A stretch of 64,000 bases of DNA, taken from positions 145,675-209,674 of the forward strand of contig CAWEUI010000020.1 of the NCBI GenBank assembly GCA_963812195.1, written 5' to 3'. The notes under the pieces were generated by a model that saw only the letters and a program-made list of their open reading frames with translations, was not told where the DNA came from and did no database searches. This document shows positions 46,958 to 54,877 of this stretch, in pieces. This stretch comes from ZC4RG30 sp963812195 (GTDB lineage: Bacteria; Pseudomonadota; Gammaproteobacteria; Steroidobacterales; Steroidobacteraceae). A program made the translations under genes and the position numbers. Numbering within the stretch: the first letter of the stretch is position 1; each line of letters opens with the position of its first letter.

Positions 46958-47716
46958 ATGATCGGCTTCACTGGCATCGTCATCTTCGTGCTGATCGCGC
47001 TGATCTTCTCCGGCATCCGCGTGCTGAACGAATACGAGCGCGGCGTGCTGCTCACGCTGGGCCGCTACACCGGCACCAAGGGGCCGGGCATTATCTGGGT
47101 GTGGCCCGTCATCCAGCGCATGTCGCGCGTCGACCTGCGCACCATCGTGATGGACGTGCCGCCGCAGGACGTGATCACGCGCGACAACGTGACGGTGAAG
47201 GTCAACGCCGTGGTGTACTTCCGCGTCGTCGATCCGTCACTGGCCATCCTGCAGGTGGTGCAGTACTACGAAGCCACCAGCCAGCTGGCCCAGACCACCC
47301 TGCGCTCGGTGCTGGGCCAGCACGATCTGGACGCCTTGCTGGCCGAGCGCGAAGTGCTCAACAGCGACATCCAGAGCGTGCTCGACCGGGCCACGGATGC
47401 CTGGGGCATCAAGGTCACCACGGTGGAGATCAAGCATGTGGACCTGAACGAGTCCATGATCCGCGCCATCGCCCGGCAGGCCGAAGCCGAGCGCGAGCGC
47501 CGCTCCAAGGTCATCCACGCCGAAGGCGAATTGCAGGCGGCGGAGAAGCTGACCCAGGCCGCCGGTCAGCTTTCCAAGGAACCGCAGGCACTGCAGCTGC
47601 GCTACCTGCAGACCCTGATCGACATCGCGGCGGAGAAGAACTCGACCATCGTGTTCCCGCTGCCGCTGGATCTGATCTCACCGTTCATCAAGCATCTGAC
47701 CGAACGCGACAAGTAG
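46958..47716 (+). CDS. Slipin (stomatin-like SPFH membrane protein)
   Basis: A 252-residue protein with one N-terminal transmembrane helix (residues 2-19) followed by an SPFH domain. Family motifs are present: VLNEYERGVLLTLGRYTG, VDLRTIVMDVPPQDVITRDNVTV and VVYFRVVDP. The C-terminal coiled coil (QAEAERERRSKVIHAEGELQAAEKL) drives oligomerisation into rings. Slipins scaffold membrane microdomains and are cleaved by the NfeD protease encoded just upstream. Confidence 0.94.
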   Translation: MIGFTGIVIFVLIALIFSGIRVLNEYERGVLLTLGRYTGTKGPGIIWVWPVIQRMSRVDLRTIVMDVPPQDVITRDNVTVKVNAVVYFRVVDPSLAILQVVQYYEATSQLAQTTLRSVLGQHDLDALLAEREVLNSDIQSVLDRATDAWGIKVTTVEIKHVDLNESMIRAIARQAEAERERRSKVIHAEGELQAAEKLTQAAGQLSKEPQALQLRYLQTLIDIAAEKNSTIVFPLPLDLISPFIKHLTERDK

Positions 47717-47800
47717 GCGTCTGGAACGTGCCCGACATGCCGTCCACGGGTCGCTCCTGTGGCAGCAGGTGTCGGAGGGGCATCCGGGACGAGACGATTC

Positions 47801-50206
47801 GTGAACAGCACTGACACCGCTGCGCCTTCACAGGAGCGAATCCGCGTCCATGGCCGAGTGCAGGGCGTGGGATTCCGGCCAGCCATCTGGCGCATCGCCA
47901 ATGAGCTTGGGGTGCGCGGCCGGGTGAGCAATGACGCCGAAGGCGTGCTCATCGAGGCCTGGGGCAATTCCGTGCTGCTGGATCGGCTGGTGGAGCGGAT
48001 CCGTACGGAGGCGCCATCACTGGCACGCATCGAGTCGGTGCAGCGCCAGAGCGCCGCAGCCGTCGGGGCGCCGGCGGACTTCCGCATCGTTTCCAGCGGC
48101 GAAGGCACGCATCGCCCGGCCCTGGCGGCCGATGCCGCGACCTGTCCGCAATGCCTGGAGGAGGTGCTGGATCCGTTCGCCCGCCGCTTTCGCTACCCGT
48201 TCACCAACTGCACGCAGTGTGGTCCGCGCTTCAGCGTGGTTCGCCGGATGCCGTACGATCGGCCCAACACCACGATGGCACACTTCGCGATGTGCGCCCA
48301 GTGCGCCGCGGAGTACGCTTCGCCGGCCGACCGCCGCTTTCACGCACAACCCATCGCCTGTCACGCATGCGGGCCGCGACTGTCGCTGGTCCGATCCGAC
48401 GGCAGGGCACTCGCGCCGGACGCACTGGCCTTTCCCGATGAGGCCGATGCCACCTGCTCATTGCTGCAACAGGGGCGCATCGTGGCCATCCAGGGCCTGG
48501 GCGGCTACCAGCTGGCCTGTGATGCCACCCAGGATGCGGCGGTGGCGCGCCTGCGCGCCGGCAAGGAGCGCGCGCGCAAGCCCCTGGCGCTGCTGGCACG
48601 CGACCTTGAGGTCGTGCGGCGTTACTGCAATGTCAGTGCGCAGGAGGCACAGCAGCTGCGCAGTGCAGCCGCACCCATCGTGCTGCTGCAACGCGCATCC
48701 GCATCCGGCAACCGGCCGCTGTCCGGACATGTGGCGCCGGGTGTGCAGACGCTGGGTTTCATGCTGCCGAACACGCCGCTGCACCACCTCGTCATGCGCC
48801 GCATGGACCGGCCGGTGGTGCTCACCAGTGGCAATCTGGCCGATGAGCCGCAGGCGATCTGTCGGGAGGATGCCGCGCAACGCCTCGGCGGCATTGCCAG
48901 GTACCGGCTGGAACATGACCGACCCATTGCACGGCGCATCGACGATTCGGTGGTGCGCGTCATGGCCGGAAAAGCGCGCCTGCTGCGCCGGGCGCGCGGC
49001 TTTGCCCCGGAGCCGCTGGCTCTGCCGGCGGGATTCGAACGCGCGCCCGCCGTGCTCGCATACGGAGGTGACCTGAAGAACACCTTCTGCCTGGCGCGGG
49101 AGGGGCAGGCCACATTGTCGGCGCACATCGGGGATCTGCAGGACGCGCTGACCCGGGCCGACTTCGAACAGCAGCTGGAGGATCTGCAATCCTTCCTGCG
49201 GCTGCGCCCCGCGCTGCTGGCCTGTGACCTGCATCCGGACTATGCCGCCACCCGCATTGCCGAGCAGGCCAGCGCAGCGCATGGGCTGCCGTTGCAGCGT
49301 GTGCAGCATCATCACGCGCATCTGGCAGCCTGCCTCGCCGAGAACGGCGTTGCGCTGGACGGCCCTGCTGTTCTGGGCATCGTGCTGGACGGTCTGGGCA
49401 TGGGCGCCGACGGCGGATTCTGGGGTGGCGAGTTCCTGCTGGGGGACTATGCGCACTGCACCCGCCTGGCCACGTTCCGGCCGGTGGCATTGCCGGGTGG
49501 CGATGTCGCGGCGCGTGAGCCCTGGCGCAACACCTGGGCGCACCTGATCGCCGGGCCGGGATGGCAGTGGTTCGAATCCCGTTGCCGCGGGCTCGAGTTG
49601 TACGACTTCCTGCGCCGGCGTCCGCTGGCTGTGTTGAACGGTATGCTGGAACGCGGCATCAACTCCCCGCCAGCCAGCTCCTGCGGGCGCCTGTGCGAGG
49701 CCGTGGCCGCGGCCGTGGGAATCGCGCGCGAGAGGGCTGTGTATGAAGGACAGGGTGCCATCGAGCTCGAAGCAGCCATCGACACTGAAGCGTTCCTGCA
49801 CGCAAACGCCTCGGACGAGTACCCTTTCGACGTCGGGGAACTGCCCAGCCAGAAGGTTCCGTGTCTGGAACCACGGCCCATGTGGAAGGCCCTGCTGCGC
49901 GACCTGGCCGCAAATACGCCGGTGGGCATCATGGCCGCGCGCTTTCACCGCGGACTGGCCGCTGCCATCCTGCGCATGGCCAGACGCTTGCTGGATCAGT
50001 TGCAAGCCCCGCGCGGCGCGGTGCGACAGGTCGCTTTATCAGGGGGAGTGTTCCAGAATCGGGCGCTGCTGGAACTCATCAGCACGGGACTGGAGCAGCA
50101 AGGAGTCACCGTCTTGACGCACAGCCTCGTGCCCTGCAGTGACGGGGGCCTTGCGCTGGGCCAGGCCGCAGTGACAGCCGCGCGCGCCCTGCGCCACGGG
50201 AGCTGA
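47801..50206 (+). CDS. hypF: Hydrogenase maturation carbamoyltransferase HypF
   Basis: An 801-residue protein from the GTG at 47801; a GTG at 47759 would add 14 residues. Domains in order are acylphosphatase (GRVQGVGFRP near 18-27), two zinc-finger loops (CPQCLEEV...NCTQCGPRF and CAQCAAEY...CHACGPR), a YrdC-like domain with GGYQLACDA, and a Kae1-like carbamoyltransferase domain with HHHAHLAA, DGLGMGADGGFWGGEF and LSGGVFQNR. It makes the thiocarbamate on HypE that becomes the cyanide ligands of NiFe hydrogenase. It is the first gene of hypFCDEAB. Confidence 0.96.
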   Translation: MNSTDTAAPSQERIRVHGRVQGVGFRPAIWRIANELGVRGRVSNDAEGVLIEAWGNSVLLDRLVERIRTEAPSLARIESVQRQSAAAVGAPADFRIVSSGEGTHRPALAADAATCPQCLEEVLDPFARRFRYPFTNCTQCGPRFSVVRRMPYDRPNTTMAHFAMCAQCAAEYASPADRRFHAQPIACHACGPRLSLVRSDGRALAPDALAFPDEADATCSLLQQGRIVAIQGLGGYQLACDATQDAAVARLRAGKERARKPLALLARDLEVVRRYCNVSAQEAQQLRSAAAPIVLLQRASASGNRPLSGHVAPGVQTLGFMLPNTPLHHLVMRRMDRPVVLTSGNLADEPQAICREDAAQRLGGIARYRLEHDRPIARRIDDSVVRVMAGKARLLRRARGFAPEPLALPAGFERAPAVLAYGGDLKNTFCLAREGQATLSAHIGDLQDALTRADFEQQLEDLQSFLRLRPALLACDLHPDYAATRIAEQASAAHGLPLQRVQHHHAHLAACLAENGVALDGPAVLGIVLDGLGMGADGGFWGGEFLLGDYAHCTRLATFRPVALPGGDVAAREPWRNTWAHLIAGPGWQWFESRCRGLELYDFLRRRPLAVLNGMLERGINSPPASSCGRLCEAVAAAVGIARERAVYEGQGAIELEAAIDTEAFLHANASDEYPFDVGELPSQKVPCLEPRPMWKALLRDLAANTPVGIMAARFHRGLAAAILRMARRLLDQLQAPRGAVRQVALSGGVFQNRALLELISTGLEQQGVTVLTHSLVPCSDGGLALGQAAVTAARALRHGS

Positions 50207-50209
50207 CCG

Positions 50210-50488
50210 ATGTGCCTTGGAATCCCGGCCCAGGTGGTGGCCATCGCGGACGCCGAGCGTCAGCTCGGCACCGTCGAGATGGCCGGCGTACGCCGGCAGG
50301 TGAACCTTGCGTGCATCGTGGACGACACGCATCCACTGTCTGCCTGCGTGGGCGACTGGGTACTCGTGCACGTGGGCTTCGCGATGAGCCGCATCAATGC
50401 GGCCGAGGCGCAGGCGACGCTGCAATTGCTCGAAGAGCTCGGCGAGGCGCAGGACGAGCTCGAAGCCATCCGCCAGGAGCCTGTCTGA
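50210..50488 (+). CDS. hypC: Hydrogenase maturation chaperone HypC
   Basis: A 92-residue protein starting MCLGIPAQV, the invariant HypC N-terminus whose Cys2 binds the Fe(CN)2CO unit and the large-subunit precursor. An OB-fold core with WVLVHVGFAMSRIN and a C-terminal helix rich in Glu/Gln follow. It lies 3 nt after hypF and 5 nt before hypD, consistent with one polycistron. Confidence 0.96.
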   Translation: MCLGIPAQVVAIADAERQLGTVEMAGVRRQVNLACIVDDTHPLSACVGDWVLVHVGFAMSRINAAEAQATLQLLEELGEAQDELEAIRQEPV

Positions 50489-50493
50489 GCACC

Positions 50494-51633
50494 ATGCGCT
50501 TCGTCGACGAATTCCGCGATCCGGACAAGGCCCGGCGACTGGTGGATGGCATCCGCCGCCTCGCCACGCCACTGGCCCGATCCCTGGGCAGACCGCTGCA
50601 GATCATGGAAGTCTGTGGCGGCCACACCCACACCATATTCCGCTACGGCCTGAAGCACCTGCTCGGTGAGGACGTCCTGGAATTCGTGCATGGACCGGGT
50701 TGCCCGGTGTGCGTGCTGCCGATGGGACGCGTGGACGACTGCCTGGCACTGGCGCGCCGGCCCGGCGTGATTCTGACCACCTTTGGCGACGCCATGCGGG
50801 TGCCGGGTTCCAGCGGCAGCCTGCTGCAGGCCAAAGCCGCCGGTGCCGACGTGCGCATGGTCTATTCGCCGCTGGATGCGCTGCAGATCGCCCGCCGCAA
50901 TCCGGATCGTGAAGTGGTGTTCTTTGCGCTCGGCTTCGAGACCACCATGCCGGCCACTGCTCTGACCGTGCTCGAAGCGCGCCGCAGCGGGCAGCACAAC
51001 TTCTCCCTCTTCTGCAATCACATCACCATCGTGCCGACCCTGCGGGCACTTCTGGATTCGCCCGACCTGATGCTGGACGGTTTCCTGGGTCCGGGCCACG
51101 TGAGCATGGTGATCGGACTGCGCCACTACCGCTTCATCTGCGGGCACTACGGCAAACCATTCGTGGTCGCCGGGTTCGAGCCGCTGGATCTGTTGCAGTC
51201 GCTGTGGATGGTTGTGCGTCAGCTCGCGCAGGGGCGCGCGGAAGTGGAGAACCAGTACCAGCGCATCGTGCCGGAGAACGGCAACGAGCGCGCCCTGGCA
51301 GCGGTAACGGAAGTCTTCGAGTTGCGCGAGCATTTCCAGTGGCGCGGCCTGGGGTCCATCGATGAATCCGGGGTGCGCATGCGCCCGCAATTCGCGGCAT
51401 GGGATGCGGAGAGACGCTTCACGGTACCCAATGTCAGCGTTGCCGACCCGCAGGCCTGCCAGTGCGGCGAGGTGCTGCGCGGCACGCTCAAGCCCTGGCA
51501 GTGCCGGGTGTTCGGCACCGCCTGCACGCCGGAGCAGCCGCTGGGCGCGCTGATGGTCTCCAGCGAGGGCGCCTGCGCCGCGCACTATCAATACGGCGGT
51601 GCGGCGACGGTTGCGGCGGGTGCCCCGGGTTGA
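50494..51633 (+). CDS. hypD: Hydrogenase maturation protein HypD
   Basis: A 379-residue iron-sulfur protein. The family motifs are EVCGGHTHTIFRYG (near 38-51), HGPGCPVCV with the redox-active cysteine pair, and the C-terminal [4Fe-4S] region CQCGEVLRG...FGTACTPEQPLGALMVSSEG. HypD assembles the Fe(CN)2CO moiety with HypC and HypE. Its TGA overlaps the hypE TTG start as TTGA. Confidence 0.96.
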   Translation: MRFVDEFRDPDKARRLVDGIRRLATPLARSLGRPLQIMEVCGGHTHTIFRYGLKHLLGEDVLEFVHGPGCPVCVLPMGRVDDCLALARRPGVILTTFGDAMRVPGSSGSLLQAKAAGADVRMVYSPLDALQIARRNPDREVVFFALGFETTMPATALTVLEARRSGQHNFSLFCNHITIVPTLRALLDSPDLMLDGFLGPGHVSMVIGLRHYRFICGHYGKPFVVAGFEPLDLLQSLWMVVRQLAQGRAEVENQYQRIVPENGNERALAAVTEVFELREHFQWRGLGSIDESGVRMRPQFAAWDAERRFTVPNVSVADPQACQCGEVLRGTLKPWQCRVFGTACTPEQPLGALMVSSEGACAAHYQYGGAATVAAGAPG

Positions 51634-52670
51634 GCACGCCTGCGCCCACTGCGGAGCTGGTGACGCTGGCGCACGGCGGCGGCGGCCGTGCCATGCGCAG
51701 GCTCATCGAGAACATCGTGGTGCCCTCGTTCGACAACCCGTTGCTGCGGCCACTGGAGGACCAGGCGCGCATTCCGCTGGCAGACCTGGCGGCGCTGGGC
51801 GATCGGCTGGCCTTCACGACCGACACCTATGTGGTCACGCCGCTGCACTTTCCCGGCGGTGACATCGGCAGACTGGCCGTGTTCGGCACGGTCAACGACC
51901 TGGCCGTGGCCGGAGCGCGCCCGCTGTATCTGTCCTGCGGCCTGGTGATCGAGGAAGGTTTCGATCAGCGCCAGCTCGCAGCCATCCTGCGCAGCATGGG
52001 CGAGGCGGCCCGCGAGGCCGCCGTGGCCATCGTGACCGGCGACACCAAGGTGGTGGAACGCGGCGCGGCCGACGGTCTGTTCATCAACACCGCGGGCATT
52101 GGCGTGGTGGGCGGGCCAACGGACATCGGGGCGCATCGGGCCGCGCCCGGCGATGTCGTCATCGTCAATGGCAGCGTGGGCGATCACGGCGTGGCCATCC
52201 TGCTGGCGCGCAACGAGCTGGCGATCGAGGCACCGGTGAGCAGCGACTGCCAGCCGTTGCATGGACTGGTGGCCGACATGCTGGCGGCCTGCCCGGACAT
52301 ACACTGCCTGCGTGATGCCACGCGCGGCGGACTGGCCACGGTAGTCAACGAATTCGCGGCGGCCTCGCGCGTGGGGATACGGCTGCGCGAGACCACGATC
52401 CCGGTGCAGCCATCCGTGCGCGGCGCCTGCGAAATCCTCGGACTGGATCCGCTGTATCTGGCCAATGAGGGCAAGCTGGTGGCCGTCGTGCCGCGCACCG
52501 CCCGGGACGCGGTGCTGGCCGCCATGCGCGCGCATCCGCATGGCAGGCAGGCCGCCGTCATCGGCGAGGTGATCGCCGCCCCGGCCGGCCGTGTAATCCT
52601 GTCGACGCTGCTGGGGGGCGAGCGCGCGCTGGATCCGCTGGCCGGCGAACAACTGCCGCGGATCTGCTGA
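51630..52670 (+). CDS. hypE: Hydrogenase maturation protein HypE
   Basis: A 346-residue ATP-dependent dehydratase of the PurM/ThiL fold, starting at the TTG at 51630 inside the hypD stop. LAHGGGGRAMRRLI is the ATP-binding N-terminus, and TTDTYVVTPLHFPGGDIG and GDTKVVERG follow. The C-terminus PRIC ends with the Cys that receives the carbamoyl group from HypF and is dehydrated to thiocyanate. The intact C-terminal motif indicates a functional protein. Confidence 0.96.
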   Translation: MSTPAPTAELVTLAHGGGGRAMRRLIENIVVPSFDNPLLRPLEDQARIPLADLAALGDRLAFTTDTYVVTPLHFPGGDIGRLAVFGTVNDLAVAGARPLYLSCGLVIEEGFDQRQLAAILRSMGEAAREAAVAIVTGDTKVVERGAADGLFINTAGIGVVGGPTDIGAHRAAPGDVVIVNGSVGDHGVAILLARNELAIEAPVSSDCQPLHGLVADMLAACPDIHCLRDATRGGLATVVNEFAAASRVGIRLRETTIPVQPSVRGACEILGLDPLYLANEGKLVAVVPRTARDAVLAAMRAHPHGRQAAVIGEVIAAPAGRVILSTLLGGERALDPLAGEQLPRIC

Positions 52671-52688
52671 CCAGGAGGCCTTGCGCAT

Positions 52689-53030
52689 ATGCACGAGCTG
52701 TCCATTACGCGCACAGTGGTGGCAATCGTGGCCGAGCAGGCGGCCGGCCGTACCGTGACGCGGGTGCGGCTCGAGATCGGGCAGCTCTGCGCGGTCATGC
52801 CCGATGCGATCCGCTTCTGCTTCGAGGCGTGCACACAGGGCACGGCGCTGGCCGGGGCCCGGCTGGAGATCATCGAGATCGCCGGGCGTGGCCGCTGCCA
52901 GCAGTGCGGCGCCGAGGCGCCCATGCAGGAGCCGTTCGGCCGGTGTACCGTGTGCAGCACCGGACGCCTTGCCATCTGCGCCGGTGAAGAGCTCGATATC
53001 CGGGAAATGGAGCTGGCCACATGTGCGTAA
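52689..53030 (+). CDS. hypA: Hydrogenase nickel incorporation protein HypA
   Basis: A 113-residue protein starting MHELSITR, whose His2 is the nickel ligand. The zinc site is formed by CQQCGAE and CTVCSTG, two CxxC pairs about 20 residues apart. It delivers nickel to the hydrogenase large subunit with HypB. The gene has AGGAGG upstream and overlaps hypB by 10 nt. Confidence 0.96.
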   Translation: MHELSITRTVVAIVAEQAAGRTVTRVRLEIGQLCAVMPDAIRFCFEACTQGTALAGARLEIIEIAGRGRCQQCGAEAPMQEPFGRCTVCSTGRLAICAGEELDIREMELATCA

Positions 53031-53860
53031 GCTGCGGATGCGGAAGCGACGCCACCGCAGTGCTTTCGGCGGACGATCACGTCCGCGACGGCGAGCACGA
53101 GCACGTGCACGCCGATGGCACGCGCCACCGGCACGCGCATGGCGATGCGGGCCACCAGCACCCACCACTCGACCATGTGCACGGACACGGCACGGTGGAT
53201 GGCCGCGGCGAAGTACAGGCGATTCAGCAGCGCATCCTCGACAAGAACCAGTTGATTGCCGAGCGCAATCGCGGCTGGTTCGCGGGCCGTCAGGTGCTGG
53301 CATTGAACCTGGTCAGCAGCCCCGGCGCCGGCAAGACGACATTGCTGGAGAGGACGATCCGCGATCTGCATGCGCAGGTGCCCACCACGGTCATCGAAGG
53401 CGACCAGGCCACCTCCAACGATGCACAGCGGATCCGCGCCGCCGGAGCACGTTCTGTCCAGGTCAACACGGGCACTGGCTGCCATCTCGAGGCAGACATG
53501 GTCGAGCGCGCGCTGGCCATGCTCGCGCCGCCCGCCAGCTCCCTGCTGTTCATCGAAAACGTCGGCAACCTGGTCTGCCCGGCGCTGTTCGACCTGGGCG
53601 AGCATGCCAAGGTGGTCATCTATTCGGTCACCGAAGGCGAGGACAAACCCCTGAAGTATCCGCACATGTTCGCCGCGGCCTCACTGGTGCTGCTCAACAA
53701 GGTCGACCTGCTGCCGCATCTGGACTTCGACATGGACAAGGCGCGGGCGAACGCGCGCGAGGTCAATCCGGCCGCGCTGGTCCTGCCGGTTTCGGCGCGG
53801 ACCGGCACCGGACTGGCTGCCTGGTACGACTGGCTGCTGGGCAGGCGAGAGGCCAGCTGA
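53021..53860 (+). CDS. hypB: Hydrogenase/urease nickel incorporation GTPase HypB
   Basis: A 279-residue GTPase. The N-terminus MCVSCGCGSD holds the high-affinity nickel motif CxxCGC, followed by a His-rich stretch (about 25-58, including HRHAHGDAGHQH) for nickel storage. The P-loop is SSPGAGKTT and NKVDLL the guanine-specificity motif. It uses GTP hydrolysis to hand nickel over with HypA. It is the last hyp gene; no structural genes follow. Confidence 0.96.
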   Translation: MCVSCGCGSDATAVLSADDHVRDGEHEHVHADGTRHRHAHGDAGHQHPPLDHVHGHGTVDGRGEVQAIQQRILDKNQLIAERNRGWFAGRQVLALNLVSSPGAGKTTLLERTIRDLHAQVPTTVIEGDQATSNDAQRIRAAGARSVQVNTGTGCHLEADMVERALAMLAPPASSLLFIENVGNLVCPALFDLGEHAKVVIYSVTEGEDKPLKYPHMFAAASLVLLNKVDLLPHLDFDMDKARANAREVNPAALVLPVSARTGTGLAAWYDWLLGRREAS

Positions 53861-53864
53861 TGCA

Positions 53865-53912
53865 AGCGGCGTAGCAGATGACGCCGTACAGCAGGACGAG
53901 GGCGCGTTTCAT
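53865..53912 (-). pseudogene. Possible 5' remnant of a membrane methyltransferase gene cut by the hyp operon
   Basis: A start codon at 53912 with AGGAG 6 nt upstream encodes MKRALVLLYGVICYA. That resembles the first transmembrane residues of NnrU/MddA-type (isoprenylcysteine methyltransferase-like) proteins. The similarity ends at about 53865, next to the hypB stop, after which the frame only runs antisense through hypB to 53763. I read it as the surviving 5' end of a gene whose remainder was lost when the hyp operon arrived or a deletion occurred. The match is short and from memory. Confidence 0.4.
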
Positions 53913-54107
53913 GAAGGGCTCCTGGTCTCCCCGGAGCCGGAACCCGGCCTCGAGTATCCACATGTGAGCGAAACGTCCGGAAACTGGCTCAAGAAGTTCG
54001 TCGGGCCCGCCCGCGTCGACGCCCCCACTGCAACCAATGCGTGGGCAACCAACGTCGCACTACTATGATTGCGCTGCAGCGGCCACCGCCCCGGAGGAGT
54101 AAAGATC

Positions 54108-54572
54108 ATGACCGACAGGATTTCCGACGCCGAGCGGATTCAGATCGAGCGGGCCTGCGAGCGGCTGATCCTGGTCTATTCGCGAGCTCTGGACATTGGC
54201 GACATGCATGCTGCAGCCGAATGCTTTGCCAAACAGGGTTCGTTCGCCCGGCCAATGAAGCCGGACCAGCTGATCGTGGGTCGCGAGAACATCCGCGAGT
54301 CGCTGCTCACTCGCCCGAAGACGCTGCTGACCAGACACCTCTCCACCAACATCATGGTCGATGTGGAAAGTCTCGATGCAGCCAGCGCGCTGTCCTACCT
54401 CACGATGATTTCCACCACGCCCGCCGAAGGCGCGGCGCCACCTTATGTTTCAGCCGGACCCGTCTGGTTTGGACAGATGCAGGATCGGTTCGTGCGCGAG
54501 CAAGGCGCCTGGAAATTCCTGGAAAGACGCGGTTCGATCCAGATGAAGTTTTCGAATATCGACGGCGCCTGA
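54108..54572 (+). CDS. SnoaL/NTF2-like protein, cytosolic
   Basis: A 154-residue single NTF2-fold protein without a signal peptide. GGAGGAG lies 8 nt upstream of the ATG. IERACERLILVYSRALDIGDMHAAAECFA forms the leading helices, and FVREQGAWKFLERRGSIQMKF the core strands. Members include small isomerases, dehydratases and ligand carriers. Its 3' half exists a second time as a decayed copy at 58531-58734, so gene and downstream promoter were duplicated together with the receptor region. Confidence 0.85.
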   Translation: MTDRISDAERIQIERACERLILVYSRALDIGDMHAAAECFAKQGSFARPMKPDQLIVGRENIRESLLTRPKTLLTRHLSTNIMVDVESLDAASALSYLTMISTTPAEGAAPPYVSAGPVWFGQMQDRFVREQGAWKFLERRGSIQMKFSNIDGA

Positions 54573-54719
54573 ACCGCACGAAGAGGCGCTTCCCGTACGG
54601 GAAGCCCATATTTTGGGGCCATTCTTGCGACGCGGCACGGGTAGTGCATGGTGTTCCCCTAATCGATATTCAGCACGAGGGCAACGCTTGGTCCGCCTTG
54701 TTCCGATTTGCGAAGTAAC

Positions 54720-54748
54720 TTGCTTCAAACCAATAAACTGGGGATTAT
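54720..54748 (+). promoter_or_regulatory. Promoter block of TonB receptor 1 (TTGCTT-17-GATTAT)
   Basis: TTGCTT at 54720-54725 and GATTAT at 54743-54748 are 17 bp apart, good sigma70 spacing. The surrounding 38 bp are nearly identical to 58871-58908 in front of receptor 2, including AATAAACTG in the spacer. The conservation between otherwise diverged leaders supports a promoter or regulator site. Confidence 0.6.
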
Positions 54749-54834
54749 CCGAAACGAAACGACTCGGACAGGGTTGGGGTCCCATGTCAAAACCACACAA
54801 GCAAATTGGTGACCGCCCCCCTTACGTCCGAACG

Positions 54835-54866
54835 GATTTCTTCATGTAAGGATTTCTTCATGTAAG
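54835..54866 (+). repeat. 16-bp perfect tandem repeat containing ATG-TAA
   Basis: GATTTCTTCATGTAAG occurs twice without a gap. Each copy has an ATG directly followed by TAA (54844-54849 and 54860-54865). The second copy runs into the G-run of the receptor's ribosome-binding site. Confidence 0.9.
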
Positions 54867-54877
54867 GGGGGTGGCTC

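Larger units (their letters stand above)
54573..54877. other. Intergenic leader of the first TonB receptor
   Basis: About 305 bp without a supported gene. It holds a sigma70-like promoter block at 54720-54748 that is shared with the second receptor, a perfect 16-bp tandem repeat at 54835-54866, two ATG-TAA start-stop elements and a strong AAGGGGGG ribosome-binding site. The first 130 bp are less G+C-rich than the surrounding genes and show no other recognisable element. Confidence 0.7.

Noticed and set aside
49569..49580. GGTTCGAATCCC, a tRNA T-loop-like sequence
   Set aside because: It lies inside hypF coding for WFES and no cloverleaf arms can be folded around it.
54835..54866. CRISPR repeat or phage attachment site
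   Set aside because: There are only two adjacent copies with no spacer, and no cas, integrase or tRNA gene is nearby.
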